Positions 9,231 through 17,898 of a DNA stretch of 64,000 bases are shown one piece after another. Source of the stretch: Micromonospora rhizosphaerae (GTDB lineage: Bacteria; Actinomycetota; Actinomycetes; Mycobacteriales; Micromonosporaceae); assembly GCF_900091465.1 (NCBI RefSeq), contig NZ_FMHV01000002.1, forward strand, positions 3,596,001-3,660,000, in the 5' to 3' direction. Every line of letters starts with the position of its first letter. The first letter of the stretch is position 1. The notes beneath the pieces are model-generated. The model saw only the letters and a program-made list of their open reading frames with translations, did not search any database and had not been told where the DNA came from. The translations under genes and the position numbers were made by a program.

Positions 9231-9275
9231 AAGGCCCGGGTCACGGGCTTGATCGCCGATCGTGACCCGGGCCTT
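9231..9275 (-). terminator. Strong hairpin after the secreted hydrolase gene
   Basis: Fourteen-base perfect arms, AAGGCCCGGGTCAC (9231-9244) and its complement at 9262-9275, with a 17-nt loop. It lies 28 bp past the hydrolase stop. There is no T-run, as is usual for actinobacterial terminators. Confidence 0.7.
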
Positions 9276-9302
9276 CTTCGTACCGCCGAACGCCAGCCGA
9301 TC

Positions 9303-10787
9303 TCAGGGCCCGCTCGCCACCCCGCTCTCGTTGACGGTGAACTGTCCGCTCGGGAAGCCGTTGAAGGTTCCACTCGTGATCCACTCGATCAGCGCCGCCT
9401 TGAGGGTGGAATGGGGGCCAGCCCAAGGGGCGCCGATCTTGCCGCCGTAGGGGGTGCCCGAGGTGGGGGTGCAGCGTGTCCCGGAGCAGCCCTCCCACAC
9501 AAAGGTGTGGCTTCCGCACGCCACCTTGACTAGCACCTTGTTCGTCATCGAGGCCGGGAGGTTGCCGTAGATGTTGTCCGCGTTCACCACCGGCGCCACC
9601 TCGTCTTCAAGACCGTGGATGACGAGTGTGGGTGTGGTCATCTTTCTTGCGACATCGGTGTTCCAGCCGTAGCTGGAGAAAACCGGACTGCGGCCGAGGC
9701 CGGTCGGCTGCCCGGGGATGGTCCCTCCCCACTGGGCGCCCACAGGATCCTCCTCCCGGATCTGCGCCACGACCTGCTCCCGACTGCCCGGGACCACACG
9801 GCCGGTGCACGCCGCCTCGCGGTCGGCCGGCAGGTTCCCGGGTCCGCCACCGGCGAAGACGTGCAGCGGGAAGGTAGCCAAGCCCGCCTCCGGCGGTTCC
9901 TCGGTCGAAAAGCCGAAGAGCGACGCCGCGAACACGACACGGTTGACCTTTGCGATGTACTGGTCGCTTCCGGGAAGTACCGGGTTGTTCGCGTACAGCG
10001 TCCGGCCGACGTGCTGCCCGCCAGCCGAGTAGCCCACCAGGGTTACCTTGCCGTCCGACGGCTGCGCCCGCACGATGGCGTCGTCGATGACCTGACGGAT
10101 GTCGCGCACGAAGACGTCGACACGGGCGAATCGGACGTTGCTCGAGTGCGCCCGCCGCTGTCCGCCGAGCGGATTGGTCAGCAGCCTCGTCCCCTGCTGA
10201 TCGAGGGGGAACACCGGAACGTGAGTGCGGTCGCACCCCTCGGGGAACGAGCAGGTGTCCTTGGTGTAGGCGCGCAGGCTTGCGTTGCCCGGATCGTCCA
10301 GGCCATGGGCGAAGCGCGTCGAGCGGCCGTAGCCGAGCAGGTTGGGAGCGAAGGTGTCGATTCCTGCCCGGGCGAGCGCCTTCTGCACGCTGAGCTCGCC
10401 GCCTTCGGGGGCGGGCTGTCGCAGGTCGAACACGGTCGGGCCGTACACGGTGCGGCCGTGGATCAGCACTGCGGCCCTGTTGGGCACCGAGGCGCACTTG
10501 CCGTTGGCGTAGACGGGCTGGACGCGGTGCACCTGCAGTTCGGCCGGGAGCCCGTCGAACTGCGGGTCGGGCATCAGCCCGGCGGGGACGGTGAAGGGTA
10601 GAAAGTGATCGCTGACCTGCACATCGGTCGGCGCCTTGTCGCAGGCGGCGGCCGCAGACGCGCCGCTGACAGCGGCCGTCGATGAGGGCTTTGCTGCGGA
10701 GAGCGGCTGAGGGAATGCGGCAGTCATCGCAGTTACTGCGGCAATCGTGAATGCCGCCCCTCTGAGTCTTCGCTTTGCTTTGGACAT
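9303..10787 (-). CDS. Secreted alpha/beta hydrolase
   Basis: A 494-aa exported protein. The first 30 residues form a signal peptide (basic SKAKRRLR, a hydrophobic stretch, then a cleavage-like LSAAKPS). The alpha/beta-hydrolase core shows the AVLIHGRTVYGP oxyanion strand, the nucleophile elbow GYSAGG (about residue 240), the acid-bearing strand TLVIHGLEDEVAP and the His-bearing CGSHTFVWEGC near the end. Several Cys pairs suit an extracellular enzyme. The substrate is unknown. The ATG at 10787 has AAGGAG seven bases upstream. A small upstream ORF ends exactly on this Shine-Dalgarno, so the two may be translationally coupled. Confidence 0.8.
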   Translation of the reverse strand: MSKAKRRLRGAAFTIAAVTAMTAAFPQPLSAAKPSSTAAVSGASAAAACDKAPTDVQVSDHFLPFTVPAGLMPDPQFDGLPAELQVHRVQPVYANGKCASVPNRAAVLIHGRTVYGPTVFDLRQPAPEGGELSVQKALARAGIDTFAPNLLGYGRSTRFAHGLDDPGNASLRAYTKDTCSFPEGCDRTHVPVFPLDQQGTRLLTNPLGGQRRAHSSNVRFARVDVFVRDIRQVIDDAIVRAQPSDGKVTLVGYSAGGQHVGRTLYANNPVLPGSDQYIAKVNRVVFAASLFGFSTEEPPEAGLATFPLHVFAGGGPGNLPADREAACTGRVVPGSREQVVAQIREEDPVGAQWGGTIPGQPTGLGRSPVFSSYGWNTDVARKMTTPTLVIHGLEDEVAPVVNADNIYGNLPASMTNKVLVKVACGSHTFVWEGCSGTRCTPTSGTPYGGKIGAPWAGPHSTLKAALIEWITSGTFNGFPSGQFTVNESGVASGP

Positions 10788-10797
10788 GGTGGTCTCC

Positions 10798-10917
10798 TTA
10801 AGGGGGAGTGCTACGCGCGGTTCGCGTAGTCGTGACACCTGGCCGCACCTGCCTAATTGCGAGGGCGGGCGAGGGTGTGCCGAGCAGGATGAAAAAGGCC
10901 GCGACGGCGACCAGCAT
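10798..10917 (-). CDS. Possible 39-aa exported leader peptide
   Basis: A short frame starting at ATG 10917, preceded by GAGGTGAG at good spacing. Residues 1-20 look like a signal peptide (MLVAVAAFFILLGTPSPALA), followed by a short Arg/Thr-rich tail. Its TAA stop overlaps the AAGGAG of the hydrolase gene (TTAAGGAG). It could be a small secreted product or a leader that couples translation. Nothing is recognised by homology, and the frame may be chance. Confidence 0.4.
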   Translation of the reverse strand: MLVAVAAFFILLGTPSPALAIRQVRPGVTTTRTARSTPP

Positions 10918-11619
10918 GCGGGATCTCACCTCGGGACGTTCCTGGGACGCGGAGTATGCGTTGGATAAGGAACGGTGCCGCTTCCGCAATCGGGTCACGA
11001 TGCGCGCCGAGCGGCATCTGGTGTCACTGCCCTCCGCCGGTTGTGTATCCCACCGAAGGTTGTGTCGACAAGAACTGGGGAAAGGTTGACCTGGTCGTTT
11101 GTCAACGATCGTGTCTCTACTTCTCGGGTCCTTTACCCGGGCCGCCTAGTTCCTGTCGACTCTGAACGCGTCACTGATGGTGCTCGCCCCGCGATGAGAA
11201 GTCAACGCATGAACTTTCCATCAACTGGCTGATAGGGTGGCAGCGGCCAAGTACGCTACATCCGTGGCGAAAATGAGGAGACCCTGATTTTTATGGCCTT
11301 CTCTGGTTTCTGACCCTCATGGGCCAAAAATGCCGAAATAGCCCGCCAAAGCGCCGTGATCATGCGAGCTTGCCAGCTCACTCAGAGATCTTGTCACGAT
11401 ACCCTCCGGGTGTCCATATTGAAGGCTCCGTCTGCCGAACTTTGGGCAAGAGGACCCGGCACCGGACTAGCGCCGAGGAACCGACTCGGAATTGCGGCAG
11501 ATCCGATGCATTCGTTGTGCCTGATCTTCGCCCGGGACCCGATCCCGCTGCCCGACGATGGCAGGGGGAGGGACGCGTATGAGTGGCGCCCGCGGTGTGG
11601 CCGGACGGGGCTGGAGGGG
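10918..11619. other. Gene-free stretch between hydrolase and ligase
   Basis: About 700 bp, less GC-rich than its surroundings in the 11.1-11.4 kb part, with no family-like reading frame. It probably holds the promoter of the hydrolase unit (minus strand) and that of the ligase (plus strand). The open frame from 11356 that leads into the ligase does not resemble ligase before 11620. Confidence 0.4.
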
Positions 11620-12693
11620 ATGAGCCCGGCCTGGTGGTGGGAGACGTCGCCAGGTGGGCTGGTGCTACGCCGGCCTGTCGCCCCGATGCTGGCCGCGCCG
11701 GTCGACTCGGTGCCCGAGGGCCCGAACCTGGTCTATGAACCGAAGTGGGATGGCTGGCGGGCCCTGGCGTTCCGCGGAGCCTCCGACGTCTACTTGCAAT
11801 CACGCGCCGGCAGGAATCTGACGCCGTACTTCCCGGACATCACACGGGCGGTGCGGGCCTTCGTCCCGCCCGGTGCGGTGCTCGACGGGGAACTGGTCGT
11901 CTGGGAGCGCGGGCGGACGAACTTCGCCCTGCTGCAGCGGCGGGTCACCGCCGGTCGACAGCTGCTGCGCGAAGCCCGCGAGCACCCCGCCTACTACGTC
12001 ACCTTCGACCTCCTCGTCGACGCCGGCGCAGAGCCGGTGCTCGACGCCCCGCTGGTCGAGCGTCGTGCCCGGCTGCTGCGGCTGCTTGCCGGCGGCCCGC
12101 CGCAGCTGGCGGTCACCCCGCAGAGCGCCGACGTCGCGGAGGTCAGCGAATGGCTCACCACCTGGACCACGGCCGGCGTGGAAGGTGTCGTGATCAAACG
12201 CCTCGACAGCCGCTACGAGCCTGGCCGGCGAGGGTGGGCGAAGTTCCGGGCCCGTGCCACGACGGAGGCGATCATCGGCGGCGTGACTGGCAGCATCCGC
12301 AACCCCGAGACGGCTCTGCTCGGCCGGTTCGACCGGCGCGGGCGGCTCCGGTACACCGGCCGGACGCACTCGCTGGCCACGGCGCAGCGCCAGGAGCTGG
12401 CGAGACTGCTGTCCCCGCCACGTCCGACCGAGAGGCGTACGGTCATCCACCCCTGGCCCGATCCGCTACCGGCTGCCTGGTCCGGCCAGTTCGAGCGGCC
12501 TGCGCCGCTGCGCTACGCCCAGGTCGAGCCGACCGTGGTGGCTGAGATTCAGGTGGATACGGCCTATGAGCACCACCGATGGCGTCACTGGGTGCGGTAC
12601 GCGCGGCCGAGGCCCGACCTGTCGGTGTACGACGTGCCGCTGATCCTCGACGAAGGCGAAGACCCCTTCTCCGCGTACACGCGCAGCGCCTGA
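11620..12693 (+). CDS. ligC: ATP-dependent DNA ligase, LigC type
   Basis: A 357-aa ligase that seals nicks using ATP through a lysyl-AMP intermediate. Motif I is EPKWDGWR with the adenylated Lys at about residue 42. Motif III-like VLDGELVVW, motif IV GVEGVVIKR and motif V-like WAKFR follow, then an OB-fold domain with the C-terminal HHRWRH segment. The length is that of stand-alone LigC (nucleotidyltransferase plus OB fold, no polymerase or nuclease domain). The frame is open from 11356, but only from 11620 is the sequence family-like. The AGGGG before this ATG is very close, and a GTG at 11662 is an alternative start. No Ku gene is nearby. Confidence 0.85.
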   Translation: MSPAWWWETSPGGLVLRRPVAPMLAAPVDSVPEGPNLVYEPKWDGWRALAFRGASDVYLQSRAGRNLTPYFPDITRAVRAFVPPGAVLDGELVVWERGRTNFALLQRRVTAGRQLLREAREHPAYYVTFDLLVDAGAEPVLDAPLVERRARLLRLLAGGPPQLAVTPQSADVAEVSEWLTTWTTAGVEGVVIKRLDSRYEPGRRGWAKFRARATTEAIIGGVTGSIRNPETALLGRFDRRGRLRYTGRTHSLATAQRQELARLLSPPRPTERRTVIHPWPDPLPAAWSGQFERPAPLRYAQVEPTVVAEIQVDTAYEHHRWRHWVRYARPRPDLSVYDVPLILDEGEDPFSAYTRSA

Positions 12694-12717
12694 TTGACCT
12701 CGGCCAAACCCACACAG

Positions 12718-12774
12718 GAAGGGCGCCGCAACCAACCGGGCAAGTAGCAGGAACCGGCCGGCGCGGCGCCCTTC
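12718..12774. terminator. Bidirectional terminator between ligase and HNH genes
   Basis: Perfect 12-base arms GAAGGGCGCCGC (12718-12729) and GCGGCGCCCTTC (12763-12774) between two convergent stop codons. Confidence 0.75.
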
Positions 12775-12782
12775 GTATGCCG

Positions 12783-13442
12783 TCAGAAGGCCCGGACGAC
12801 GGTGATGGTGACGTTGGGGCAGGAGTTCGCCCAGCTCGTCAGGGCATTCTTCTCCGAGGCGTCGACGGTGAGCCGCCAGCGGATCTTGGTGGCGACCCAT
12901 TCGTTGATGTACCGGCAGCGGGCCGAGCTGTAGGGGGGCATCCAGGTGGCCGGGTCCTGGTCGCCCTTGGCCTGGTTGACGTTGTCGGTGACCGCAACCA
13001 GCGGGCGGGAGTCGCCGAGGTCGTTGGCGAAGGCCTGGCGGCGGCTGGTGGTCCAGTTCCGGGCGCCAGAGTCCCAGGCTTCGGCCAGGGGCACCATGTG
13101 GTCGATGTCGAGGTCGCTGGTGACAGTCCAGTAGGCGTTGTCGTAGTAGGAGTACCAGCGCCCGCCCGACAAGGAGCAGCCAAAGCCCACGGACGGTTTG
13201 GTGGTGGCTTCGGCGATGAGGACCTCGTTGCGGGTGTTGCAGCCGTCCCCGTCCGCGTCGATCCAGTGCGGGAACAGGCTCCGGTCGTAGCCGGTGCGAA
13301 CCTCGGTGGCCACGGGCAGGTTCGACACGGCAGTGCGCAGGTAAGCGGAATAGGTCTCGGCGTAGGCGGGGGCGGCGGTCAGGGCCGTGGTGGCGGTGAC
13401 GGCGGCCGGCAGGGTGGCGGCCCAGCGCGCAGTACGGGTCAC
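12783..13442 (-). CDS. Secreted HNH endonuclease (DUF1524-like)
   Basis: A 219-aa exported nuclease. A Sec signal peptide ends at about residue 28 (APAYAE). The HNH core is DLDIDHMVPLAEAWDSGA (His-Met-Val-Pro-Leu-Ala-Glu) with the downstream Asn in VAVTDNVNQAKGD and a final His-less metal-site helix near WMPPYSSARCRYINEW. This arrangement is that of the common actinobacterial secreted HNH family. It probably cleaves DNA outside the cell, for nutrition or competition. The GTG at 13442 has GGGAG eight bases upstream. No immunity partner is adjacent, as expected for a nutritional exonuclease. Confidence 0.85.
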   Translation of the reverse strand: MTRTARWAATLPAAVTATTALTAAPAYAETYSAYLRTAVSNLPVATEVRTGYDRSLFPHWIDADGDGCNTRNEVLIAEATTKPSVGFGCSLSGGRWYSYYDNAYWTVTSDLDIDHMVPLAEAWDSGARNWTTSRRQAFANDLGDSRPLVAVTDNVNQAKGDQDPATWMPPYSSARCRYINEWVATKIRWRLTVDASEKNALTSWANSCPNVTITVVRAF

Positions 13443-13598
13443 GGTCGGCTCTCCCGGTCATCGAAGATAGCGGTACTTCGATATACGCGGGTGTCGACCG
13501 GCAAAGCAATGGTCTATGAGCAAACAACCGCAGAACAGCCGCTCCGCCGGCGCTAGCTGCCGGTCGTCGTCACCGAAGCGGGGTGCCGGTCCTCCTAA

Positions 13599-15029
13599 TA
13601 CTCCAGCCGGGGATCGTGATCACGGCTCGATGAGGGCTTGTCGGGCGTAATGGCTTTTCATGGCGCGGGCTTGGTGGCGGCGTCGGCGGACCGACCAGAG
13701 CAAGGGATCGGTGTGGCGGCGGGTGGGCTCGATGATCAGGACGTTGAACAGGTGGCGTAGCTCGTTGACGGTTAGCGGGATCAGCCCGGCCGGGTCGGGC
13801 CGGTCGCGGTGAGCGGTGGCAGCGGCGAGGAAGGCGTGGGCGAGGATCGCCAGGGTGGTCCAGCGGTGCCAGGACGTCCAGCGGCGGTTCTGGTGCTGGT
13901 CGAGGCCGAGGCCGGTCTTCGCGGCTTGGAACGACTCTTCAATTTTCCAGCGGCGCCCGGCCACTGTGACGAGGGTGTGCAGCGGGACGGGTTCGGGTGA
14001 CCAGCAGCGGTAGAAGGCCAGCTCGCCGGTTGTCCGGTTGCGGCGGATCAGGAGCCAGTGGTGTCCTCCGTGCTGGTCGCGGTGGGCGGGTAGGGCGGTG
14101 AAGGACCAGTCGTAGTAGCGGTGTCCCTTGGCGCCTCGACCGGCGGACACGCGCTGCCAGGCAGAAGCGGGCAGTCCCGTGGCCAGCGCGTCTACGCGGT
14201 AGACACCGAGGCTGGTGGTCACCTGATGTGAGCAGGCCACCGCCAGGACGTAGCCCAGTTGCAACTGACGAAGCTGGGCGGCCAGGCGCGGGTCTCCGCC
14301 GTAGGCTTCGTCGCCGGCCACCCAGCGGCAGGGCAGCCCGGCGGTGACCGCGGTCTCGATCATCCGGGACGCCAGCTGTGGCTTGGTCGCGAACCGCACC
14401 TGCTCCGGGACACCCGCCTCAGCCCGGCGTTGCGGGTCGTCGCACCACGATTTCGGGAGGTAGAGGGCCGCGTCGAGCATCGCGTGAACCACCTCGGTGG
14501 CGTAGACCAGATGCACGGCGAGCTGGCAGTTCTCGATCTTCCCGGCGGTGCCGGAGTACTGCCGTTGAACGCCGACGGTGTGCCGGCCCTTCTTCAGATC
14601 ACCGGTCTCGTCGATGACCAGTACCGCTTCGGTGTCGCCGAACTGCTCGCAGATGAACTCACGCACGTCGGCGCGGACCGCCACGTCGTCCCACTTCACC
14701 CGGGTCAGTAGGTCCTGCATCCCGTCCGGACCGGCGTCGCCGGCGTGCTCAGCGATCGTCCAGCAGTTCTTACGCGGTAGCGGCGCCAGCAGGCCTCGGA
14801 CAAAGTCCCGTACCCGCCGCCGGGGCTCCGGCCTGCGGAAACGTTGGCCGACAGTGAACAGCAGGTCGTCGAACAACATCCGCCATCGCTGGGCGTCTAC
14901 CCTGTATCCGGCAGCCACCGCTGCGTCATGGTCAGTCCACACAACCGTCCATGATCGACGGTGGCTGCCCTCGTTCCCGCGCCGCATCACGCCACAGCTC
15001 AGCCAAGGTCAACATCCCCGGCTGGAGTA
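13599..15029. mobile_element. Intact IS701-family element
   Basis: A 1431-bp element bounded by perfect 16-bp inverted repeats TACTCCAGCCGGGGAT (13599-13614) and its complement (15014-15029). It is flanked by a 4-bp direct repeat CTAA (13595-13598 and 15030-15033). CTAA fits the YTAR target preference known for the IS701 family. One transposase gene fills it, so it is structurally complete and looks recently inserted. Confidence 0.9.
13620..14990 (-). CDS. IS701-family transposase
   Basis: A 456-aa DDE transposase. The three catalytic regions are visible: VLVIDETGDLKKG (Asp), WVAGDEAYGGD (Asp) and RRWKIEESFQAAK (Glu), with the QYSGTAGKIENCQ block typical of the family between the first two. 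Full length and uninterrupted; the stop is six bases inside the left inverted repeat. The exact start is uncertain: MM at 14990 or one of the internal GTGs near 14940. Confidence 0.9.
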   Translation of the reverse strand: MMRRGNEGSHRRSWTVVWTDHDAAVAAGYRVDAQRWRMLFDDLLFTVGQRFRRPEPRRRVRDFVRGLLAPLPRKNCWTIAEHAGDAGPDGMQDLLTRVKWDDVAVRADVREFICEQFGDTEAVLVIDETGDLKKGRHTVGVQRQYSGTAGKIENCQLAVHLVYATEVVHAMLDAALYLPKSWCDDPQRRAEAGVPEQVRFATKPQLASRMIETAVTAGLPCRWVAGDEAYGGDPRLAAQLRQLQLGYVLAVACSHQVTTSLGVYRVDALATGLPASAWQRVSAGRGAKGHRYYDWSFTALPAHRDQHGGHHWLLIRRNRTTGELAFYRCWSPEPVPLHTLVTVAGRRWKIEESFQAAKTGLGLDQHQNRRWTSWHRWTTLAILAHAFLAAATAHRDRPDPAGLIPLTVNELRHLFNVLIIEPTRRHTDPLLWSVRRRRHQARAMKSHYARQALIEP

Positions 15030-15033
15030 CTAA

Positions 15034-15960
15034 AGCTTGACGTCATCGAGCGGGTCGGCGAGAAGGTAGACGTGCTCAAACGCAGGCACCGGGACATCCG
15101 AACGCCGGCTCGACCGGTGACAACCCGGTCGCGGTGGCGCTGCGCCGCCCTCGAGGAGGAGCGGGCCCCGCTGCCCGACGACGTCCCGGCAGCCGTCCGC
15201 GAGCCGGTCGCCGCTGTGATGGCCAAGGAGGCTGGTCGTCGAATTCCGACCGCTGCGGCCATTGCCGCCACCGCGGAAGCGATCACGGAATCACTCGGTG
15301 AGCGAACGAGTCCTGCCCTTGCGTCTCCGGCCGTACGACGAGCTGTCCTCCCCGGGGCTCCCTGGTCACCGGAAGCCGCCGGGCCGCCTCGGCGACCACC
15401 GGCTCGACGGCGTGCCATTCGCCGGCATTGCCCTGGCGCTTCTGGCCACGGCGGCAGCCACCGCAGTGCTCGCCGATTGCACAGGATGCACGCGATGGGT
15501 CATGTGGGCGGCGGTGGCTGGTGCCCTGGTAGCGGTGCTTCTGGGCAGCCGTGACTGTCATGCTCGCGCCGGCGGCGATCCCGAGCCGCCGGCGTCCGGA
15601 TGGGCGGGTCCTGCGGCGTCCGAGGAGTTCGCCCGCAGGCCTCTGAATCGCAGGTGACTGAGGCGCCGTCAGAGTCCCCGTCGGCCTCACCCGCGGTGAA
15701 GCCGTCCCCTCATCGGACCCCGGGCCCCGTCCAGCTCATCGCGGGACTGCACTCCACGGTTGCGGGTCTCGTTCTGGACGGGCAGTTGGCTCCGGACGAT
15801 GGCGAGGAGTTGACCAAGCGGCTGCGCGAAGCGGCGGAGAAGCTCGCCGCGGGTGAGGTGGACAAGGCCCGGGAAGAGCTCGCGGAGTTTGGTGAGAAGG
15901 TGGCCAACCTACGGAAGAAGAACAAGCTCACCGGCGCCGGTTACAGGCTCTCGCCGCTGG
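15034..15960 (+). pseudogene. 3' part of a receptor-type Ser/Thr kinase, frameshifted
   Basis: Three blocks in alternating frames add up to the C-terminal half of a PknB-like kinase. Block one is the end of the kinase C-lobe (PLPDDVPAAVREPVAAVMAK, about 15168-15290). Block two is a transmembrane helix rich in Ala/Leu/Val, in the next frame (about 15418-15550). Block three is a proline-rich linker and a helical extracellular domain (VDKAREELAEFGEKVANLRK, about 15660-15950) back in the first frame. At least two indels break it, and the ATP-binding N-lobe is absent. Its 5' neighbour is the IS701 element, but the DNA on the other side of that element is not kinase, so truncation preceded the insertion. 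Confidence 0.6.
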
Positions 15961-16078
15961 GCTGGCGCAACTCGCGCAGGTCTTGCCCAGCCGCTGATTC
16001 ATCCGCCTGGCCGATAGACGGCCCCGACACGCCGGGCGACTGTTTCGTCCGGCGCCTGTCGGGTCATCGCGACTGGTG

Positions 16079-16245
16079 ATGGATACCGGGCAATTGCTCA
16101 ACGGTCGCTACCGGCTGGCCGACCGTTTGGGCGCGGGTGGCATGTCGGTGGTCTGGCGTACCCACGATGAGGGTGGTCGGACGGGACGTGGCGGTGAAAA
16201 TGCTGTCACCGCAGCTGGCCGCCGACCCGCACCTGCTGCAGCATG
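16079..16245 (+). pseudogene. N-lobe fragment of a Ser/Thr kinase
   Basis: Starts like a complete kinase gene (MDTGQLLNGRYRLADRLGAG, then GMSVVW, the glycine-rich loop). The frame shifts near 16170, after which GRDVAVKMLSPQLAADPHL continues in another frame with the catalytic-Lys strand AVK. The homology ends at about 16245. Together with the fragment upstream it could be one kinase whose two ends are in reversed order. Confidence 0.65.
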
Positions 16246-16293
16246 GACGTCGGCGTGATCTGCCGCGCTACTGGGTATCAGGCCGCCGTGGAC

Positions 16294-16476
16294 ATGGACC
16301 TGGAGCAGTGGCGGGCCGTAGCAGAGCGGCACCGGCAGTGTGATGACGACCCCCGCCGGTGTCGAGACTGCCGCGCCTACTGGCCGTGCTCGTACCGCCT
16401 GCAAGCCGAGCACCAGCTGGCCACGACGGTCGGCCCGGCTAGCACGCCGACCCAGAGCCCGTTCGTGCTCGCCTAA
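16294..16476 (+). CDS. Small four-cysteine protein
   Basis: A 60-residue product from ATG 16294 with Cys spaced C-x6-C-x2-C-x5-C in QCDDDPRRCRDCRAYWPCSY, resembling small zinc-ribbon-like proteins seen in Micromonosporaceae. No function can be assigned. The frame is open upstream to 16243. It follows the kinase remnant directly and has no clear Shine-Dalgarno, so it may itself be a leftover. Confidence 0.4.
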   Translation: MDLEQWRAVAERHRQCDDDPRRCRDCRAYWPCSYRLQAEHQLATTVGPASTPTQSPFVLA

Positions 16477-16569
16477 CCCTCCGGTTTCAGAGAGCTGGAC
16501 GATGTAACAAGCACCCGGGTTGATCACGCCTGTACCTAGGTGGAGTCAACGCTGGGGGAAGGGCCGGCC

Positions 16570-17043
16570 GTGTCTGATCTTGCGGCAATCGCCCGTGAGC
16601 GGGCAGTGCTGACCGTGATAGCCGACGCGGTCGTGCAAGCGTCAGTCGGCAAAGGCCTACGGGTCGCCGTGGCCTGCCCCAATTCCCACCTCGCCCTGGT
16701 GGACCACCTGGCACAAGCACTGCACGCCCGCGGCCGCGCCTGCCGCTGCCTGCCCATGACGCCGAACCCGAGAGACGCCGTGCCACCGGATCGGCAAGCG
16801 ACCGGTTCAACGATTGTGGTGATAGCGAGCGGACCGAATACGGAGGTCGACCGGGGCACCCGACGGGTGAACATCAGTGTGATTGCCGACGTGCAGCGGG
16901 ACGGCGAGCTCAGCCACTCAGAATCCGACGAGGCGTACTCATGGGCAACCGGTGACTCGGACATCATCATCGACTACCGGAACCCGGACGGGCCTGTAAT
17001 CCGCTACATGGCGCCCTACCTCGCGGCACAGGACCAGCCATAG
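16570..17043 (+). CDS. Uridine-kinase-like protein lacking a P-loop, paralog A
   Basis: A 157-aa protein paralogous to the one at 29885-30379. Both share ARERAVL, IADA, the strand VAVACPNSHLALVDHLAQAL and a final IIIDYRNPDGPVIRYMAPYL-type helix. The order resembles actinobacterial uridine-kinase-like proteins, where the first strand is followed by the Walker A GxxGSGKT. Here that position reads ACPNSHLAL with no Gly-Lys-Ser/Thr, so ATP binding in the usual way is unlikely. The GTG at 16570 has GGGGGAAGG upstream and matches the paralog's start. The function is unknown; the family link is tentative. Confidence 0.55.
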   Translation: MSDLAAIARERAVLTVIADAVVQASVGKGLRVAVACPNSHLALVDHLAQALHARGRACRCLPMTPNPRDAVPPDRQATGSTIVVIASGPNTEVDRGTRRVNISVIADVQRDGELSHSESDEAYSWATGDSDIIIDYRNPDGPVIRYMAPYLAAQDQP

Positions 17044-17433
17044 AAGGGCTCGGTGCCCATGTGCTGGCGTCGTCCCGGCTTGGCGGAAGGCCGCTCGACT
17101 GAACCGGCGTTCGCAGCGACGGATCCGCCGGCGTCCCATGCCGACCCCGCTGGGGTAGCCGGACACATCGTGCCGACGGTCGCCGGACCGCACCAACCTC
17201 TGTGGCGCACGTGGTGGGCAAAGTCAAGTGCCGTCCGGGACCGACTTGGATCGAGGTTCGCGATGCCTCCTTGCTCTCGATGCCAAGGCCTCCAACCTCC
17301 TGCGCTTGATCTCGCCCCTCCTCTGGGATCATCTCGTCGGCTGCTGATTGGCGAGGCGACCTGAGGACGTTTGGGCAAGGATGCGGCGCGGGCAGATATT
17401 CGTGACCGACCATGCGACCAGGGAGGCCACGAC
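17044..17433. other. Gene-free stretch
   Basis: About 390 bp with no family-like frame, repeat or hairpin that I can support. It probably carries the promoter of the DUF2188 gene. Confidence 0.35.
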
Positions 17434-17664
17434 ATGGCAAAGGGCGACATCGAAACTTACTACGAGGACGGGCAGTGGAAGAATCGCCCAGCGGGCAACC
17501 AGCGGGCGAGCAGCGCGCGCGACACAAAGGCAGAAGCGGAAGCCGCCGGCCGACAGATGGCCACTCAGCGCGGCGTCGAGCACGTGATCAAAAAGAAGGA
17601 TGGCACGATCGGCGAGAGGAACACCTACCCCCGCAGCCGTGACCCTCGCGAGACCAAAGGCTGA
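17434..17664 (+). CDS. DUF2188 protein
   Basis: A 76-aa protein with the DUF2188 pattern: an aromatic strand GDIETYYEDGQWKN, a Ser/Lys turn with helix DTKAEAEAAGRQMATQRGVEH, then a basic hairpin VIKKKDGTIGERNTYPRSRDP. The family is small, cytosolic and uncharacterised, and often travels with stress or mobile genes. AGGGAGG lies seven bases before the ATG, so the longer frame from 17371 is rejected. Confidence 0.75.
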   Translation: MAKGDIETYYEDGQWKNRPAGNQRASSARDTKAEAEAAGRQMATQRGVEHVIKKKDGTIGERNTYPRSRDPRETKG

Positions 17665-17898
17665 ACTGCTTGTCGCTACCAGCACTGCTGGCGCGCCCCC
17701 AACGGCTACTGAAGCCCTGTTGATCAATTCGGTGCCGTCCGGATCTCCGGACGCCACCGCCAGTGGGCCACAGCCGCGCCGGCTTCGCGCACGACACCGA
17801 CGGGAGTCGAGCGCGCCGCACCGTCACTGCCAACCGCTACCGCCGTTACAGGCTGAACGAGCTGCAGCCTGGCCGGGCGGGAAGTCTGGTTGGCCCGC

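Noticed and set aside
12579..13556. 325-codon Gly/Val-rich plus frame
   Set aside because: Antisense of the HNH nuclease gene and the terminator region.
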